Shown: positions 7,261 through 16,474 of the stretch, piece after piece
Numbering within the stretch: position 1 is the first letter of the stretch
Layout: each line of letters begins with the position of its first letter
From: Polyangia bacterium
Lineage (GTDB): Bacteria; Myxococcota_A; Polyangia; Nannocystales; Nannocystaceae
Direction: 5' to 3'
Assembly: GCA_030429545.1 (NCBI GenBank)
Contig: JAUIFF010000022.1
Location: 1 to 64,000 of the forward strand
Length of the DNA stretch: 64,000 bases
Notes under the pieces: generated by a model
The model's database searches: none
What the model was told of the DNA's origin: nothing
Seen by the model: the letters and a program-made list of their open reading frames with translations, nothing else
Made by a program: the position numbers and the translations under genes

Positions 7261-9321
7261 TCACTCCGGTACCGGCAGCCCACAAAACGGTGCCTCGAAT
7301 GTCAGCTCGTTGTTGTCGAGGTTGCACTCGGGCTCGTTGGCAATTGCCCGGACAACGAGGTGATCGTAGGGGGCGGGGTCGACGGTAAACAAAATCGCGT
7401 CGGCAAATTGACCGGCGGGCAGTTGCTCGTTGAAGTCGACGGTCTCGACCACTGTTTCCTGATCGTTGTAGATACCAACTAATTGCAGCTGGGCACCGGC
7501 TGTCAGCGGCGAGGCGCCGACGTTACCAAGATGGGCCCAGATGCTCAGGAGGTTGTCATCGCACTCGGTCTCGCACTGTTCGCCCTCAACTGTGAGGTCG
7601 ACAATCGCGGTGCCGTCGGGGGGCGAGAGGTCGCCCGAGCGGAAGTTGTTGTACTGCAACCAGTTGGGTTCGGGCTGGGCCGGAATGCCGCCATCGTCGG
7701 TGACATTGGTGATGCTGTAGGCGTGTTGATTCCAGGTTTTTCGACCCGGGCGCCAGGAGTTATCGGCATCGCCGAGCACGGTCACACCGGTGGCCGAGCC
7801 CCAGTAGGCGCTGTGAATCACGACAATCTCGACTTCGTTGTCGCCGTCGATGTCGACCACAATCGGGTATTCGAGCAGGGTGCCGTTGTTGTGCTCGGCC
7901 CACTGCAACTTGACCGTGCCGTCGAGCCCCGAAAACACCCACAGGTGCTCTTCGTCCGAATACACGACATCGGCCACGCCATCGCCTTCAAAGTCGTACA
8001 CCGATGAGCCGGTGACCGAGGAGCTGTCGTCTTCGGTGGCATTCTCCCACACGATCGTGCCGTCGCCGTCGACCATGATGTAGGCAAACTTTGCAGCTAC
8101 ACCAATTTCGGGCTCGCCGTCACCGTCGAAGTCGGCGATGGTTGGGGCCCCGCCACCGCCACCGGGAATGGGAATGTCCCAAAGTACAGCACCGGTGTTG
8201 GTCATCAGCCGGACCGTACCCGGCCCGACCACGGCGATCTCGGGTACGCCGTCGAGGTCGAAGTCGGCGACCGCCGGAAACCCGTCACTGAGGTTGTCGT
8301 TGTGCCACAGGGCACTGCCGTCGATGGCGTAGACCGCGTTGCCAACCACCACTTCCTGGGTGCCATTTTGGTCGAGGTCGACGGCAAACGAGGCACTTCC
8401 GTAGCTGGTCCCGCCAAGGCCGTAGCTCCCGCTTGCTCGCAAACTCCCGTCGGCGTTGAGAATCACACGGCCGACGATGATTTCCGGGGTGCCGTCGCCA
8501 TCCATATCTGAAATGGCAGCCGCCGAGCCATGACCGACCATGTCGTTTGTATAGGCACTTGATTTCCACTTGAACGTACCATCGTGCTCAAACGCCATGA
8601 TCTCGCGCGAGCTCGTGGTGGTGATGAGTTCGACCAACCCATCGCCGTCGATGTCACCCGCGGCCACGCTCGACCAGTCGGCGATACCGTTGCCAGTCGA
8701 GCTCCAAAGCTCCTCGCCGCCATCGCCTGAAAGTGCTCGTAATACCCCCTGGCTGCCATTTCCTGAGAACGTGACAAACACCAGGTCGGGGATGTCGTCG
8801 GTGTCGACCGAGCCGTCGTTGTTGTCGTCGGTCAGGGGTACGGCGATCGGGACCGACATCACCCAGCCCCAGTCGCTCGCCTCGTCCCAGGTCGACTTTT
8901 GCCACTCGACAATCGGGTTGAACATGCCGACGGCGGGCTCGGCCTCGCAGCTTGCATCCATCGGCCCGGGGTAGCCCGGTGGCGGCATGGCGCAGTCGGG
9001 CCCCGGGTCGGTGTCGGTACCGGTTGGGTCGGTGGTACTCGGGCCCTCGGTGGTCAGTTCGGTCGTCGACGTGGTTTCGGTCGCCGACATCGAGCCGCCA
9101 CTGGTCTCACTTTCCGAGGCACTCTCGCTGTCCGTCTCAGTGGTGCTGGTACCCGGGTCGGACGTGCTCACCATGGTGGTGACCGCATTGGACCCGCCGT
9201 CGCTACTGAGCGCCTCGCCACTGCCACAGGCGACCAGGCACGGGGCGACGGCGAAGGTGTAAAAAATATGCTGATACAAGGAGTTCGCACACGGGCGAGG
9301 GGGTGTTGTTGCCATCGTCAA
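7261..9321 (-). CDS. FG-GAP/VCBS-repeat lipoprotein
   Basis: A 686-residue lipoprotein (CLVACG) with a Ser/Thr/Glu/Asp-rich linker to about residue 105, then repeated FG-GAP/VCBS blades carrying calcium-loop motifs of the DxDGD type (DNNDGSVDTDD, DIDGDG, DMDGDG, DFDGDG, DFEGDG, DIDGDN). Such repeats build an integrin-like beta propeller used for adhesion or binding at the surface. The C-terminal about 110 residues look like a CARDB-type beta domain (SIWAHLGNVGASPLTAGAQL). The gene is convergent with the tyrosinase gene (78-bp gap). Two ATGs near the start (9321, 9315) cannot be told apart. Confidence 0.85.
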   Translation of the reverse strand: MTMATTPPRPCANSLYQHIFYTFAVAPCLVACGSGEALSSDGGSNAVTTMVSTSDPGTSTTETDSESASESETSGGSMSATETTSTTELTTEGPSTTDPTGTDTDPGPDCAMPPPGYPGPMDASCEAEPAVGMFNPIVEWQKSTWDEASDWGWVMSVPIAVPLTDDNNDGSVDTDDIPDLVFVTFSGNGSQGVLRALSGDGGEELWSSTGNGIADWSSVAAGDIDGDGLVELITTTSSREIMAFEHDGTFKWKSSAYTNDMVGHGSAAAISDMDGDGTPEIIVGRVILNADGSLRASGSYGLGGTSYGSASFAVDLDQNGTQEVVVGNAVYAIDGSALWHNDNLSDGFPAVADFDLDGVPEIAVVGPGTVRLMTNTGAVLWDIPIPGGGGGAPTIADFDGDGEPEIGVAAKFAYIMVDGDGTIVWENATEDDSSSVTGSSVYDFEGDGVADVVYSDEEHLWVFSGLDGTVKLQWAEHNNGTLLEYPIVVDIDGDNEVEIVVIHSAYWGSATGVTVLGDADNSWRPGRKTWNQHAYSITNVTDDGGIPAQPEPNWLQYNNFRSGDLSPPDGTAIVDLTVEGEQCETECDDNLLSIWAHLGNVGASPLTAGAQLQLVGIYNDQETVVETVDFNEQLPAGQFADAILFTVDPAPYDHLVVRAIANEPECNLDNNELTFEAPFCGLPVPE

Positions 9322-9525
9322 ACCATCTAACTTTCAACGTCGTCGACTGAGTTTATAACGATAACGAGCCGGTGACACTCCAAACAGGAGACTGGTCACT
9401 GACGGCAAATCAGCTCTGACATTGGCACCTGTCCGCGGTCACATCCTACCTCGCCAGGAAAATGTATAAACACGGAAATCAGGTGAATTTGGGTGAATAC
9501 AGGCCATTTGATATGCTGCGCACCC

Positions 9526-10323
9526 ATGCACACTCCAGGCACCAAGTGGGGAACTCACTGGCTCGGTGAGCCCCATGAGCACCATCGGCAGATCGGCTCG
9601 ACCAACGATCGCGCGCTTGCCTGGGCACGCACGGGCGCGCCCGGGGGGGCATTGGTGACCGCCGACCAACAAACCGCGGGCCGGGGTACGCGGGGGCGCA
9701 CGTGGGTATCGCCAGCCGATAAAAATGTTTATGCATCGATCGTGCTGTGCCCCAACCCGAAATCGCTCGGTGGGCCGCAGGCCCTGTCATCGCTGAGTTT
9801 GGCGATTGGCCTGGGTATCCACCGTGCCCTGTCGCCCAACCTCCCCGGGGTGCGCCTCAAGTGGCCCAACGACCTGGTGGTCGAGCAGCCCAGTGGCGGC
9901 TACCAAAAACTCGCGGGGATCCTGTGCGAAACCCGGTGGCTGGGACAGGCGGTGCAGGTCGTCGCCGGGTTTGGCATCAATGTCCACTGCCAAGCATTCC
10001 CAGGCGAGTTACAGGCAATCGCAACAAGTATGGAACAGTGCAGCGGCAAGCAGTTTGTCCGCCACGAGGTGTTGACCAATGTCCTGCGCGAGGTCGAGGT
10101 TGTGCTCGACAGGTTTTTACAACCGGGCGGGGGCTTTGCTGCGATTGCCCAGGAGTATCGCCAGCAGTGCGTGACCCTGGGTCAGTGGATCAGCCGGCCA
10201 CGTCAGGTCCGCGGCAAGACGGTTGCCCTGGAGGGCGAGGTCGTCGGCCTGACACCGCTTGGGGCCTTGCAGCTCCGGACCACGAGCGGGGAACTCGTCG
10301 AGGTCCAGTCGGTCGCGCCGTGA
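9526..10323 (+). CDS. birA: Biotin--[acetyl-CoA-carboxylase] ligase (class I, no HTH)
   Basis: Contains the biotinyl-AMP signature GRGTRGRTW (family GRGRRGRxW), STNDRAL near the N-terminus, and KWPNDLVV with the downstream KLAGILCE, followed by a small C-terminal SH3-like domain. It joins biotin to the carboxyl carrier protein of acetyl-CoA carboxylase in the cytoplasm. The N-terminal repressor HTH of E. coli BirA is absent, so it should be a pure ligase. I chose ATG 9526 because the conserved domain begins soon after; an ATG-like start at 9493 would add eleven non-conserved residues. A bidirectional terminator follows at 10485. Confidence 0.92.
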   Translation: MHTPGTKWGTHWLGEPHEHHRQIGSTNDRALAWARTGAPGGALVTADQQTAGRGTRGRTWVSPADKNVYASIVLCPNPKSLGGPQALSSLSLAIGLGIHRALSPNLPGVRLKWPNDLVVEQPSGGYQKLAGILCETRWLGQAVQVVAGFGINVHCQAFPGELQAIATSMEQCSGKQFVRHEVLTNVLREVEVVLDRFLQPGGGFAAIAQEYRQQCVTLGQWISRPRQVRGKTVALEGEVVGLTPLGALQLRTTSGELVEVQSVAP

Positions 10324-10484
10324 TGCCGGTGCCCACCAGCTGGCGGGACGCAGTCGAGTGGCCTTTGACTTCCGAGGTTGTTTCCGCGGTCGGGGTAACT
10401 CTCGTTGGGCTGCGATACCGGCAGCGGTTGCCAGGCGTTGCGATAGGCTGGATCACGTTGCTTGTACAAATATGTCGACGCAAC

Positions 10485-10520
10485 AAACCCCGAGGCCGAC
10501 GGGCAGCTCTCGGGGTTTTT
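10485..10520. terminator. Bidirectional terminator between birA and the convergent gene
   Basis: Ten-bp stem AAACCCCGAG/CTCGGGGTTT (10485-10494 with 10509-10518) with a 14-nt loop and T-runs in both directions. It lies between two convergent genes. Confidence 0.8.
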
Positions 10521-10534
10521 CGGGTGTGGCGCGG

Positions 10535-11287
10535 CTACGCGGCCTTGCGACGGCGACGCACGAGGCCGGCGGCGGCGAGCAGCAGGACCATCGGCCCGCT
10601 CCAACCGTTGTCGCTGACCTGCACCGAGCAACCTTTTTTGGGTTTGACCTCGGGGGGCCCTTGCTCCTCGTCGGTTTTCTCGGGCTCCTTGTCTCCGACT
10701 TCCTCTTCTTCTTCGTCAGGCCCGGCAAGCGAGTCGGCGACGTCCTGATCGGACAGGTCCTCCTCGCCACTGTCCTCGCCACCCTCGTCTTCGGCGGGCT
10801 CACGGCCCGATTTGATCAACTTGATCTTGCTCTTGGCGAGGGTGATGTCCTTGCCCTTGGCGTTGACCTGAACAGCCTTGACTGTGTAGGTCCGGTTTTT
10901 GTTGAACCCGATGTTGCCCTCTAAATCGAACTCGGCGGAGATGTACTTGCCACCGTCGTAGCCGGACTCTTCGTGGCGGTGCACGATCGAGGGGTTGCCG
11001 TTGACCTCCTGCCAAAACTCGATGTAGAGCGGGCCTTCGGCACCGCGGTCGAGCTGCGCCCAGACAAACGCCTGCCAGGCGTCTTCGCCGGGGACGTTGT
11101 CGAGTTCCTTGACGGCGGCTTTTTTACCTTCGCCGGTCAGCGCACCTTTGTCGTTGGTCTCGAGGGGCTTATCTTGGCCAAACTTGATGTCCCCTGCGTG
11201 GGCCATGCCGGCAGTCAAAACGACGGCGGCGGCGACAATGGCGGGGAGCATCCTGCGGGAGGGGGCTTGCTTGTGTGTGTACCTCAT
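10535..11287 (-). CDS. Exported protein with MYXO-CTERM-like sorting tail
   Basis: A signal peptide (RRMLPAIVAAAVVLTAGMAHA) leads into an uncharacterised beta-rich domain of about 130 residues, then a very acidic Glu/Asp linker, then a C-terminal tail: a single Cys (KKGCSVQV), a hydrophobic helix (PMVLLLAAAGLV) and a terminal RRRRKAA. This Cys-helix-Arg layout is that of MYXO-CTERM surface-sorting signals. The ATG at 11287 is preferred; ATG 11299 or upstream codons to 11389 are possible. The function of the main domain is unknown. No regulator is apparent. Confidence 0.8.
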   Translation of the reverse strand: MRYTHKQAPSRRMLPAIVAAAVVLTAGMAHAGDIKFGQDKPLETNDKGALTGEGKKAAVKELDNVPGEDAWQAFVWAQLDRGAEGPLYIEFWQEVNGNPSIVHRHEESGYDGGKYISAEFDLEGNIGFNKNRTYTVKAVQVNAKGKDITLAKSKIKLIKSGREPAEDEGGEDSGEEDLSDQDVADSLAGPDEEEEEVGDKEPEKTDEEQGPPEVKPKKGCSVQVSDNGWSGPMVLLLAAAGLVRRRRKAA

Positions 11288-11594
11288 GGCGAGTTTCATC
11301 CTGGAACCGCTGTGGCGGGATGGTATCACAGGGGCTGTTGGCTCCTGCGCCTTCACCTGCGCGGGCGTTGTTGATGTCTCTACAGACATGTTGGGCTGTC
11401 GTCAACGTGCGACGGTGGCCCCGGGTTTGCGACGTACCTAGCTGGCCGTGTTGCAAATTTAACCGCACGCGGATCTTCGCACCGGATTTGGCGCGCTGGC
11501 GGTTTTTGCTGGCAAAATTGCTCGAGCGAGTTGTCAGCGGCGCGCGGCTTGCTCTCACTTGCGCGCCAGGTTGGCGGGAGACTGGCGCGTTTGG

Positions 11595-12311
11595 CTATTC
11601 GTCGCGCAGCAGCGCGAGGATCTCTTCGTCGAGCTGGGCCTGATGCTCGCTGGCAAACTTGCCGACGATGATGTCGCGGCGTTGGGTGATGGGCACCGGC
11701 GTTCCTGCGCTCACACCCTTTCCACCAATGCCACCAACGGCACGTCTACGCACACGCTTGGGCCCCCGGGTGGGACGCGGTCGAACTTGCCCAGCCGCGG
11801 CGGCAGCAACCTGAGCCTGGGCCTCGGCGGAGTTGTAGACCGGGTGGGAAACCGAGGGATCGATCGTTGGTCCGGCGGCACCTGGCTTGAGTGGCGGACC
11901 GTGCTGGGCGACCTCCCGCGGTGCCGGCGGGGCACGACGTTCGGCCGGTTTTTTGGGCTTGGGCTCGGGTTTTTTGGGCTCGGGTTTTTTGGCAGTTTTC
12001 TTGGGTCCCTCTTTTGGATGGGGCCCGATGTACTGCACGATCTTCTCGTCGTAGCGTCCGCTGCGAAGTGCCCGGATCATCGTCTTGTGGGACTTTTGCA
12101 TGATCCCGATGATCTTGGAGTCGGAGTCCTCTTCGTCGGCGAGCTCGCTATACATCTCCTTGTGCGAGGCGATGATCGTCCCGTCAAAAAAGATGTGTGT
12201 AAAAATATGTGCCTTCTTCCGCCCCGAGTCTTCGGTCTGGACATGGTAGAGCCGGCCGCGGTGCGGGATGTTGTGGTTGTATCCTAGCTGCGGCGATTGA
12301 TGTGCTGCCAT
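11595..12311 (-). CDS. Conserved hypothetical protein with basic Pro/Lys linker
   Basis: The first 95 residues form a compact domain (LGYNHNIPHRGRLYHVQTEDSG, then HIFTHIFFDGTIIASHK) of a kind I associate with conserved myxobacterial proteins of unknown function. Then comes a Lys/Pro/Glu-rich linker (KPEPKKPEPKPKKP), an Arg-rich stretch (RPRPTRGPKRVRRR) and a short conserved-looking end (DIIVGKFASEHQAQLDEEI). No signal peptide or membrane segment is visible. The basic linker could bind nucleic acid, which is speculation. Confidence 0.75.
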   Translation of the reverse strand: MAAHQSPQLGYNHNIPHRGRLYHVQTEDSGRKKAHIFTHIFFDGTIIASHKEMYSELADEEDSDSKIIGIMQKSHKTMIRALRSGRYDEKIVQYIGPHPKEGPKKTAKKPEPKKPEPKPKKPAERRAPPAPREVAQHGPPLKPGAAGPTIDPSVSHPVYNSAEAQAQVAAAAAGQVRPRPTRGPKRVRRRAVGGIGGKGVSAGTPVPITQRRDIIVGKFASEHQAQLDEEILALLRDE

Positions 12312-12675
12312 GGGCCTGACCTCGAAGCCGAAAGGCGCTGCCCATTGCAGCGGTATCGGTCTCCCATGTGAATCTGCGGGCGAAGTCCGGCTTCTGTCAA
12401 CGCCTGCAGACGAACAGGCATAAACGCGGGTTCACGGGGCGGTTTGGGCGGATTTTTTGTCGGGGGCTACAACCCACGTGTTCGAAATAGTTTTGAAATC
12501 TTCGCGCGTGTTTCGCGCGACCTTCTGGGCGCACGTTTCACCACAACTAATAACGTTGTTTTGAGATTTCGACCGCAACCCGTGACGAGCTCAAATGGCG
12601 GCGCGATTTTGTGTGTACATCCATTGAGTGGGCATACATCGTTATCGATGTATGCACAACATTTGCGCGGAGGGC
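12312..12675. other. Intergenic region with one AT-rich inverted repeat
   Basis: This 364-bp gap lies between two minus-strand genes. It must contain the promoter of the 11595-12311 gene. It holds a perfect 10-bp inverted repeat at 12632-12655 (next entry). No gene is recognised; open frames across it are short and unconvincing. Confidence 0.5.
12632..12655. repeat. Perfect inverted repeat, possible operator
   Basis: GCATACATCG and CGATGTATGC are separated by TTAT. It sits 21 bases after the stop codon of the TldE-like gene, but there is no T-run, so a terminator is unlikely. The arms contain the TGTATGC half that recurs in the window-wide motif. Confidence 0.6.
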
Positions 12676-14481
12676 TTAGTTTGCAGCGGCCGGCGCTGCC
12701 CAGTCGGGGTTGCGCAGTGGATGCACCAGGGTTGGCAACCGCTCGTGCTCCCCGCGTTCGACCAACAGCTCAAAGCCGTCGAGGATCAGCGCCGGTGTGG
12801 TGACCTCGACATCGACCGTGTGGCTCAAGATCCCTTCGATCCCTGGCTCGGCCGCGAGTCCTCCCGCCGGGCCGACGACAATGCGCATCGGTACGGTGAC
12901 CGACTTGCGCCCGTGGGCACGGATCCGCCGTAGTACCCGCATCGAGACCGGGCTAAACATCGCCCCGCGTACAAGTGTGCGCTTGCCGTTGGCGTCGAGG
13001 CGGTAGACCTTGGCAGGCAGCGGGATCGAGACCTTGCGGCTGCCACCAACTGCGATCGCTCCGTCGCGGGGTACCGGGCCGAGCGAGTTGCCGTCGCGCA
13101 GTTCCTCGATCACGTAGGCAAACTCGTAGCCATCGTCGCGGGCCCGTTTGAGTAGGTCGGCTTCGAGGGCACGGGTGGACTTGCCCCGCTTTTTACTCGA
13201 GAGCGTGAGGTTGGACATCGTCGCCCCGGTTTGCAACACCGGGCTGATGCGGGATCTCCCTGTACTTCCGGACAGGTAGCTGTTGGGTGTGCGGGTCATC
13301 AACAGACCCTTGAGCACGCCGTCTTTGACCAACACAGTGCGGGTGGCCGCGACCCCCTCACCGTCGATTTGGTAACTGCCAAACGCCCCGGCTTTTTGCG
13401 GGTCGTCGACCAGTTGGTAGGACGGGGGCATCACCGACTTGCCGAGCGAGCCCTGCCAAAGTGGCTCCATCTCGAGCAGGCGACCGCCCTCGGCCAGCGG
13501 TGGAGGAGTGCCGGCGGCCTGGGTGGCGACGGTCGAGGCGAGTAGGGCCGCCGAGGCCGAGCCGCTCAGCAACACGGGCCCGTCGTAGTCCTCCTCGATC
13601 ATCGGGGCCTTGGCCATTTGTTCGAGCTCGTCGAGCACCCGGTCGACCATGGCCTCGCCCTGCTGTTTGAGCTCGGGGCTGGCGACAAGCGGTGCCTGGG
13701 TGTGAATCGCCCCGGCGTGGTCGAGCAACATCCCATCTTCGGCCCGGGTCTGGGCGGTGACTGCCAACACCGCCCGAACACCGCGGTCGTGCAGGACCAT
13801 GCCATCGCTGCCAACGGTCACGGTGTCGGTCGAAAGTACTTGGATATACACATCACCGTTGTCGATCGCCGGATGTTCGGCAAAACGACTGCTCAGCTGT
13901 TGGGTGAGGGTACGCAGGTCGGCCCGGGCATCGCCTAGGGGCTGCGGGGCGGCGAGGTTTTCAAGTTGCCGGGGGACAGCGCCCACGCGCGGGGCCCAGT
14001 CGGGTGGCGGAGGATCGCCGGCGAGGCGCCCCAAAATGGCCTGTTTTTGTGCGTAGGTTGCAGTTGCGGCGCGAAACGCCTGGTCCATCGCCAACCATGT
14101 GCGCTGGCGGGTAAACGCAGCCTCGGGCCCGAGCGGCAGGGCAAACCGCATCTGTGCCCCGTCCTGGCCAAACATTCCACTCTGGTCGCGCTTGGGGGTG
14201 CCGACCCGAACTTCGACCGTGCCGACGGCTTGGCGCTCGTGGACGTCGGTAATGATGCCGCCATACGAGCCGTCGATGCTCAGCAGTTCCCAGCGCATCA
14301 CCCGGGCGATCGCCACATACGGGGCCGGAGCCTCGTCGAGCCGCAGCTTGCCGATCCCGCGTTTGAGTTCGGCTTCGATCGCGGTGACCTCATTGGTCGC
14401 CGGGCTGGCCGCGGGCTCCGGGGCAGGTGCGGGCGGTGGGGCAGCAAACAGGGATGCGACGAGCAGGGAGGACAGGCTCAT
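12676..14481 (-). CDS. Exported TldE/PmbA-like protein lacking the zinc motif
   Basis: A 601-residue protein with a signal peptide (LSSLLVASLFAAPPPAPAP) and the overall fold of the TldD/PmbA family: an N-terminal part at about 30-290 and a C-terminal beta-rich part whose pattern (YQIDGEGVAATRTVLVKDGVLKG, NSYLSGSTGRSR) matches the paralogue upstream. Where the paralogue has HEIFGH, this protein reads SGSASAALLAS, so it cannot bind zinc. In known TldD/TldE pairs the E subunit also lacks the motif and pairs with the active subunit, so a heterodimer with the 14561-16366 product is the natural reading. The gap between the genes is 79 bp on the same strand, consistent with an operon. Known family role: processing of peptides, including RiPP leaders. 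Confidence 0.8.
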   Translation of the reverse strand: MSLSSLLVASLFAAPPPAPAPEPAASPATNEVTAIEAELKRGIGKLRLDEAPAPYVAIARVMRWELLSIDGSYGGIITDVHERQAVGTVEVRVGTPKRDQSGMFGQDGAQMRFALPLGPEAAFTRQRTWLAMDQAFRAATATYAQKQAILGRLAGDPPPPDWAPRVGAVPRQLENLAAPQPLGDARADLRTLTQQLSSRFAEHPAIDNGDVYIQVLSTDTVTVGSDGMVLHDRGVRAVLAVTAQTRAEDGMLLDHAGAIHTQAPLVASPELKQQGEAMVDRVLDELEQMAKAPMIEEDYDGPVLLSGSASAALLASTVATQAAGTPPPLAEGGRLLEMEPLWQGSLGKSVMPPSYQLVDDPQKAGAFGSYQIDGEGVAATRTVLVKDGVLKGLLMTRTPNSYLSGSTGRSRISPVLQTGATMSNLTLSSKKRGKSTRALEADLLKRARDDGYEFAYVIEELRDGNSLGPVPRDGAIAVGGSRKVSIPLPAKVYRLDANGKRTLVRGAMFSPVSMRVLRRIRAHGRKSVTVPMRIVVGPAGGLAAEPGIEGILSHTVDVEVTTPALILDGFELLVERGEHERLPTLVHPLRNPDWAAPAAAN

Positions 14482-14560
14482 GGGCGCACCTCAGTTTCGT
14501 TGAGCATACAATTTTTTTTGGTGACCGCCGGCAGGCCTGTTGGTCGCTTCACACAGCCGA

Positions 14561-16366
14561 TCATTTTTGCCCCCGTTTCACCGTGCGCGGCGAGGGAAGC
14601 AACGGCGGACGGTCGCGATCGTGGCTGGCCCGTTCAATTTCGAGGGTGCGTAGCAACAGGGCCGGGCTCACGGCACTCACCGGGACATCCCCCGACTCGG
14701 CGCCGCACATGCCGTTGAAGATCCCGGGCTTGCGGCCGGTGGCGAGGATGGTTTCAAATGCGGCAATCGGTGTACCTACAATATCGGCCCCGCGGACAAG
14801 CTCGTCGGGACGGCCGTCGGCCCACACGCGAAACACCATAAGCGGTAAAACCTTAAATGCCTGGGGCCCGCTGCGGTCGGTGATTGTGTAGCCGCCTTGG
14901 ATGTCGCGAAACCACAGGCCGTAGGGTTTGCCCTGGCGCTTGACCTCGGCCAGCAGCGCGGCCCGGAGCTTGTCGTCGGCAATGGTTTTGCGGCTCGAGA
15001 CAATCAGGTTGCCCTGGCGGGCGACAACCTGGTTGCCACGCTCACGCCGGCCGTGGCCGTTGGATTTGGCAAACGGCAACACCGGTGAGCGCCCGAGTAA
15101 AAACCCCTTGAGCTTGCCGCGTTCGACCAGTTGCACCGGTTGGGCGACGACACCTTCGTCGTCGACGTAGTAGTGGCCACTGAGCGGTTGCCCGCCGATC
15201 GAGCGCACAGTCGGGTCGTCGACCATGTCGAGAAAACTCGGCAACACGGTCTTGTCGAGCATGTCGGCAAAGGTCTGGCCTTCGAGGTCGTCTTTTTGCC
15301 GGTGGCCCTCCAGGCGGTGGCCAAAGATCTCATGAAAAAACACGCCGGCGGCACGACCTTCTAAGACCGCCGGGCCGACGTAGGGTTCGGCCAGGGGGGC
15401 CGAGCGCAGGGCGAGCAGTTCCTCGCGCAGGCGGTTGGCGGTGTCGAGCAACAGTTGTTGGCCGGGGAGTTGGTTTTGCTGGTGGACCTCAAAACTCTCA
15501 AACCGGGTCAGCAACATGCCGTCGTCGGCCTGGGTGGCGGCCTGCATCATCACTCGCAGGCGGACCATCGAGCCCTGGACTTTGGAGCCCTCACTGTTGA
15601 CGAAGCTGCGGTTGTCGACAACGACCAACAACACGGCGCTGCTCTCCAACACCCAGGGGTCGTCGGCCAGGGCTGCCGAGACCGCCGACAGCCGAGATTC
15701 CCACGACTTGCCGAGGGCTTTGAGGTCGAGGTTGGCCAGCGGCTCGACGTGGGTCAGCGGCTCCTCGCTACTAAAGTCGGGGTGGCGTGGCCCGTCGCCC
15801 TGGCTGCGCATGGATTCTTCGCTCTCCGCCGTACTCAAGGCGTCGACCGCATCGCGGTACTGCGATTCGGTGAGCATCCACAGGGCCTGGGCCAGCGATA
15901 GGGGATCGTTTTCAACGCTGACCGGGAGGCCGACCCCGAGGCCGTTGCCGGGACCGTAGTTGCCGCCGATCGAGTGACTGTTGTCGAGTTCGGGCGAACC
16001 CACGCGAACATCGATGTCGATGGTGCGGTCGCGGTCGTAGCGGTTGCGCAGGACGGTGCCACCCTGGGCCTCGAGCCACAGTTGATCGCGGGTCACGAGG
16101 TCGTAGGCCAAAAAGTAGGCCGGGGTTTCCTGGTCGTCGGCCGACAGCCGGGCGAGGTTGCCCTGCAGCTCCTGCTCTAAGATCGCCAACGCGGCGGTCG
16201 GGTTGCCCTCGGGCGCCTTTGTTCGTTCGAGTTTGAGGTTCGAAGGAGAACTCGCCCGGCGACTTTTCCCGCGGCCGTCGGGTGTGCGGGTGGACTGCGG
16301 TTGACAGGCAAAAATTCCAAGCACACACGCCGCCGCGATCCATCGCAAACCCATCCGCGACATCAT
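14561..16366 (-). CDS. TldD-like zinc metalloprotease, lipoprotein
   Basis: ATG 16366 gives a lipoprotein signal (AAACVLGIFACQ) and a 601-residue product; longer in-frame starts would put about 30 residues ahead of the signal. The TldD zinc motif is intact at residues 345-350 (FFHEIFGHRLEGHRQ, encoded at 15317-15334), and other TldD landmarks follow (VDDEGVVAQPVQLVERGKLKG, GRRERGNQV). Most TldD proteins are cytoplasmic, so export and lipidation are unusual. It is upstream of, and probably cotranscribed with, the zinc-less partner. Together they would form a surface or periplasmic peptidase cutting unfolded peptides. Substrate unknown. Confidence 0.87.
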   Translation of the reverse strand: MMSRMGLRWIAAACVLGIFACQPQSTRTPDGRGKSRRASSPSNLKLERTKAPEGNPTAALAILEQELQGNLARLSADDQETPAYFLAYDLVTRDQLWLEAQGGTVLRNRYDRDRTIDIDVRVGSPELDNSHSIGGNYGPGNGLGVGLPVSVENDPLSLAQALWMLTESQYRDAVDALSTAESEESMRSQGDGPRHPDFSSEEPLTHVEPLANLDLKALGKSWESRLSAVSAALADDPWVLESSAVLLVVVDNRSFVNSEGSKVQGSMVRLRVMMQAATQADDGMLLTRFESFEVHQQNQLPGQQLLLDTANRLREELLALRSAPLAEPYVGPAVLEGRAAGVFFHEIFGHRLEGHRQKDDLEGQTFADMLDKTVLPSFLDMVDDPTVRSIGGQPLSGHYYVDDEGVVAQPVQLVERGKLKGFLLGRSPVLPFAKSNGHGRRERGNQVVARQGNLIVSSRKTIADDKLRAALLAEVKRQGKPYGLWFRDIQGGYTITDRSGPQAFKVLPLMVFRVWADGRPDELVRGADIVGTPIAAFETILATGRKPGIFNGMCGAESGDVPVSAVSPALLLRTLEIERASHDRDRPPLLPSPRTVKRGQK

Positions 16367-16474
16367 ACCCGTGACCGACAAGCCGACCGGGGAGAAAGTT
16401 CCCGCGCGGTTGTTGACGGTCGCGCAGTCCATGCCGCTAGACGACCCGAATACCCGCATTGAGGGATGGAGGAG

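Noticed and set aside
12632..12655. Intrinsic terminator after the TldE-like gene
   Set aside because: The stem is AT-rich and no T-run follows on either strand.
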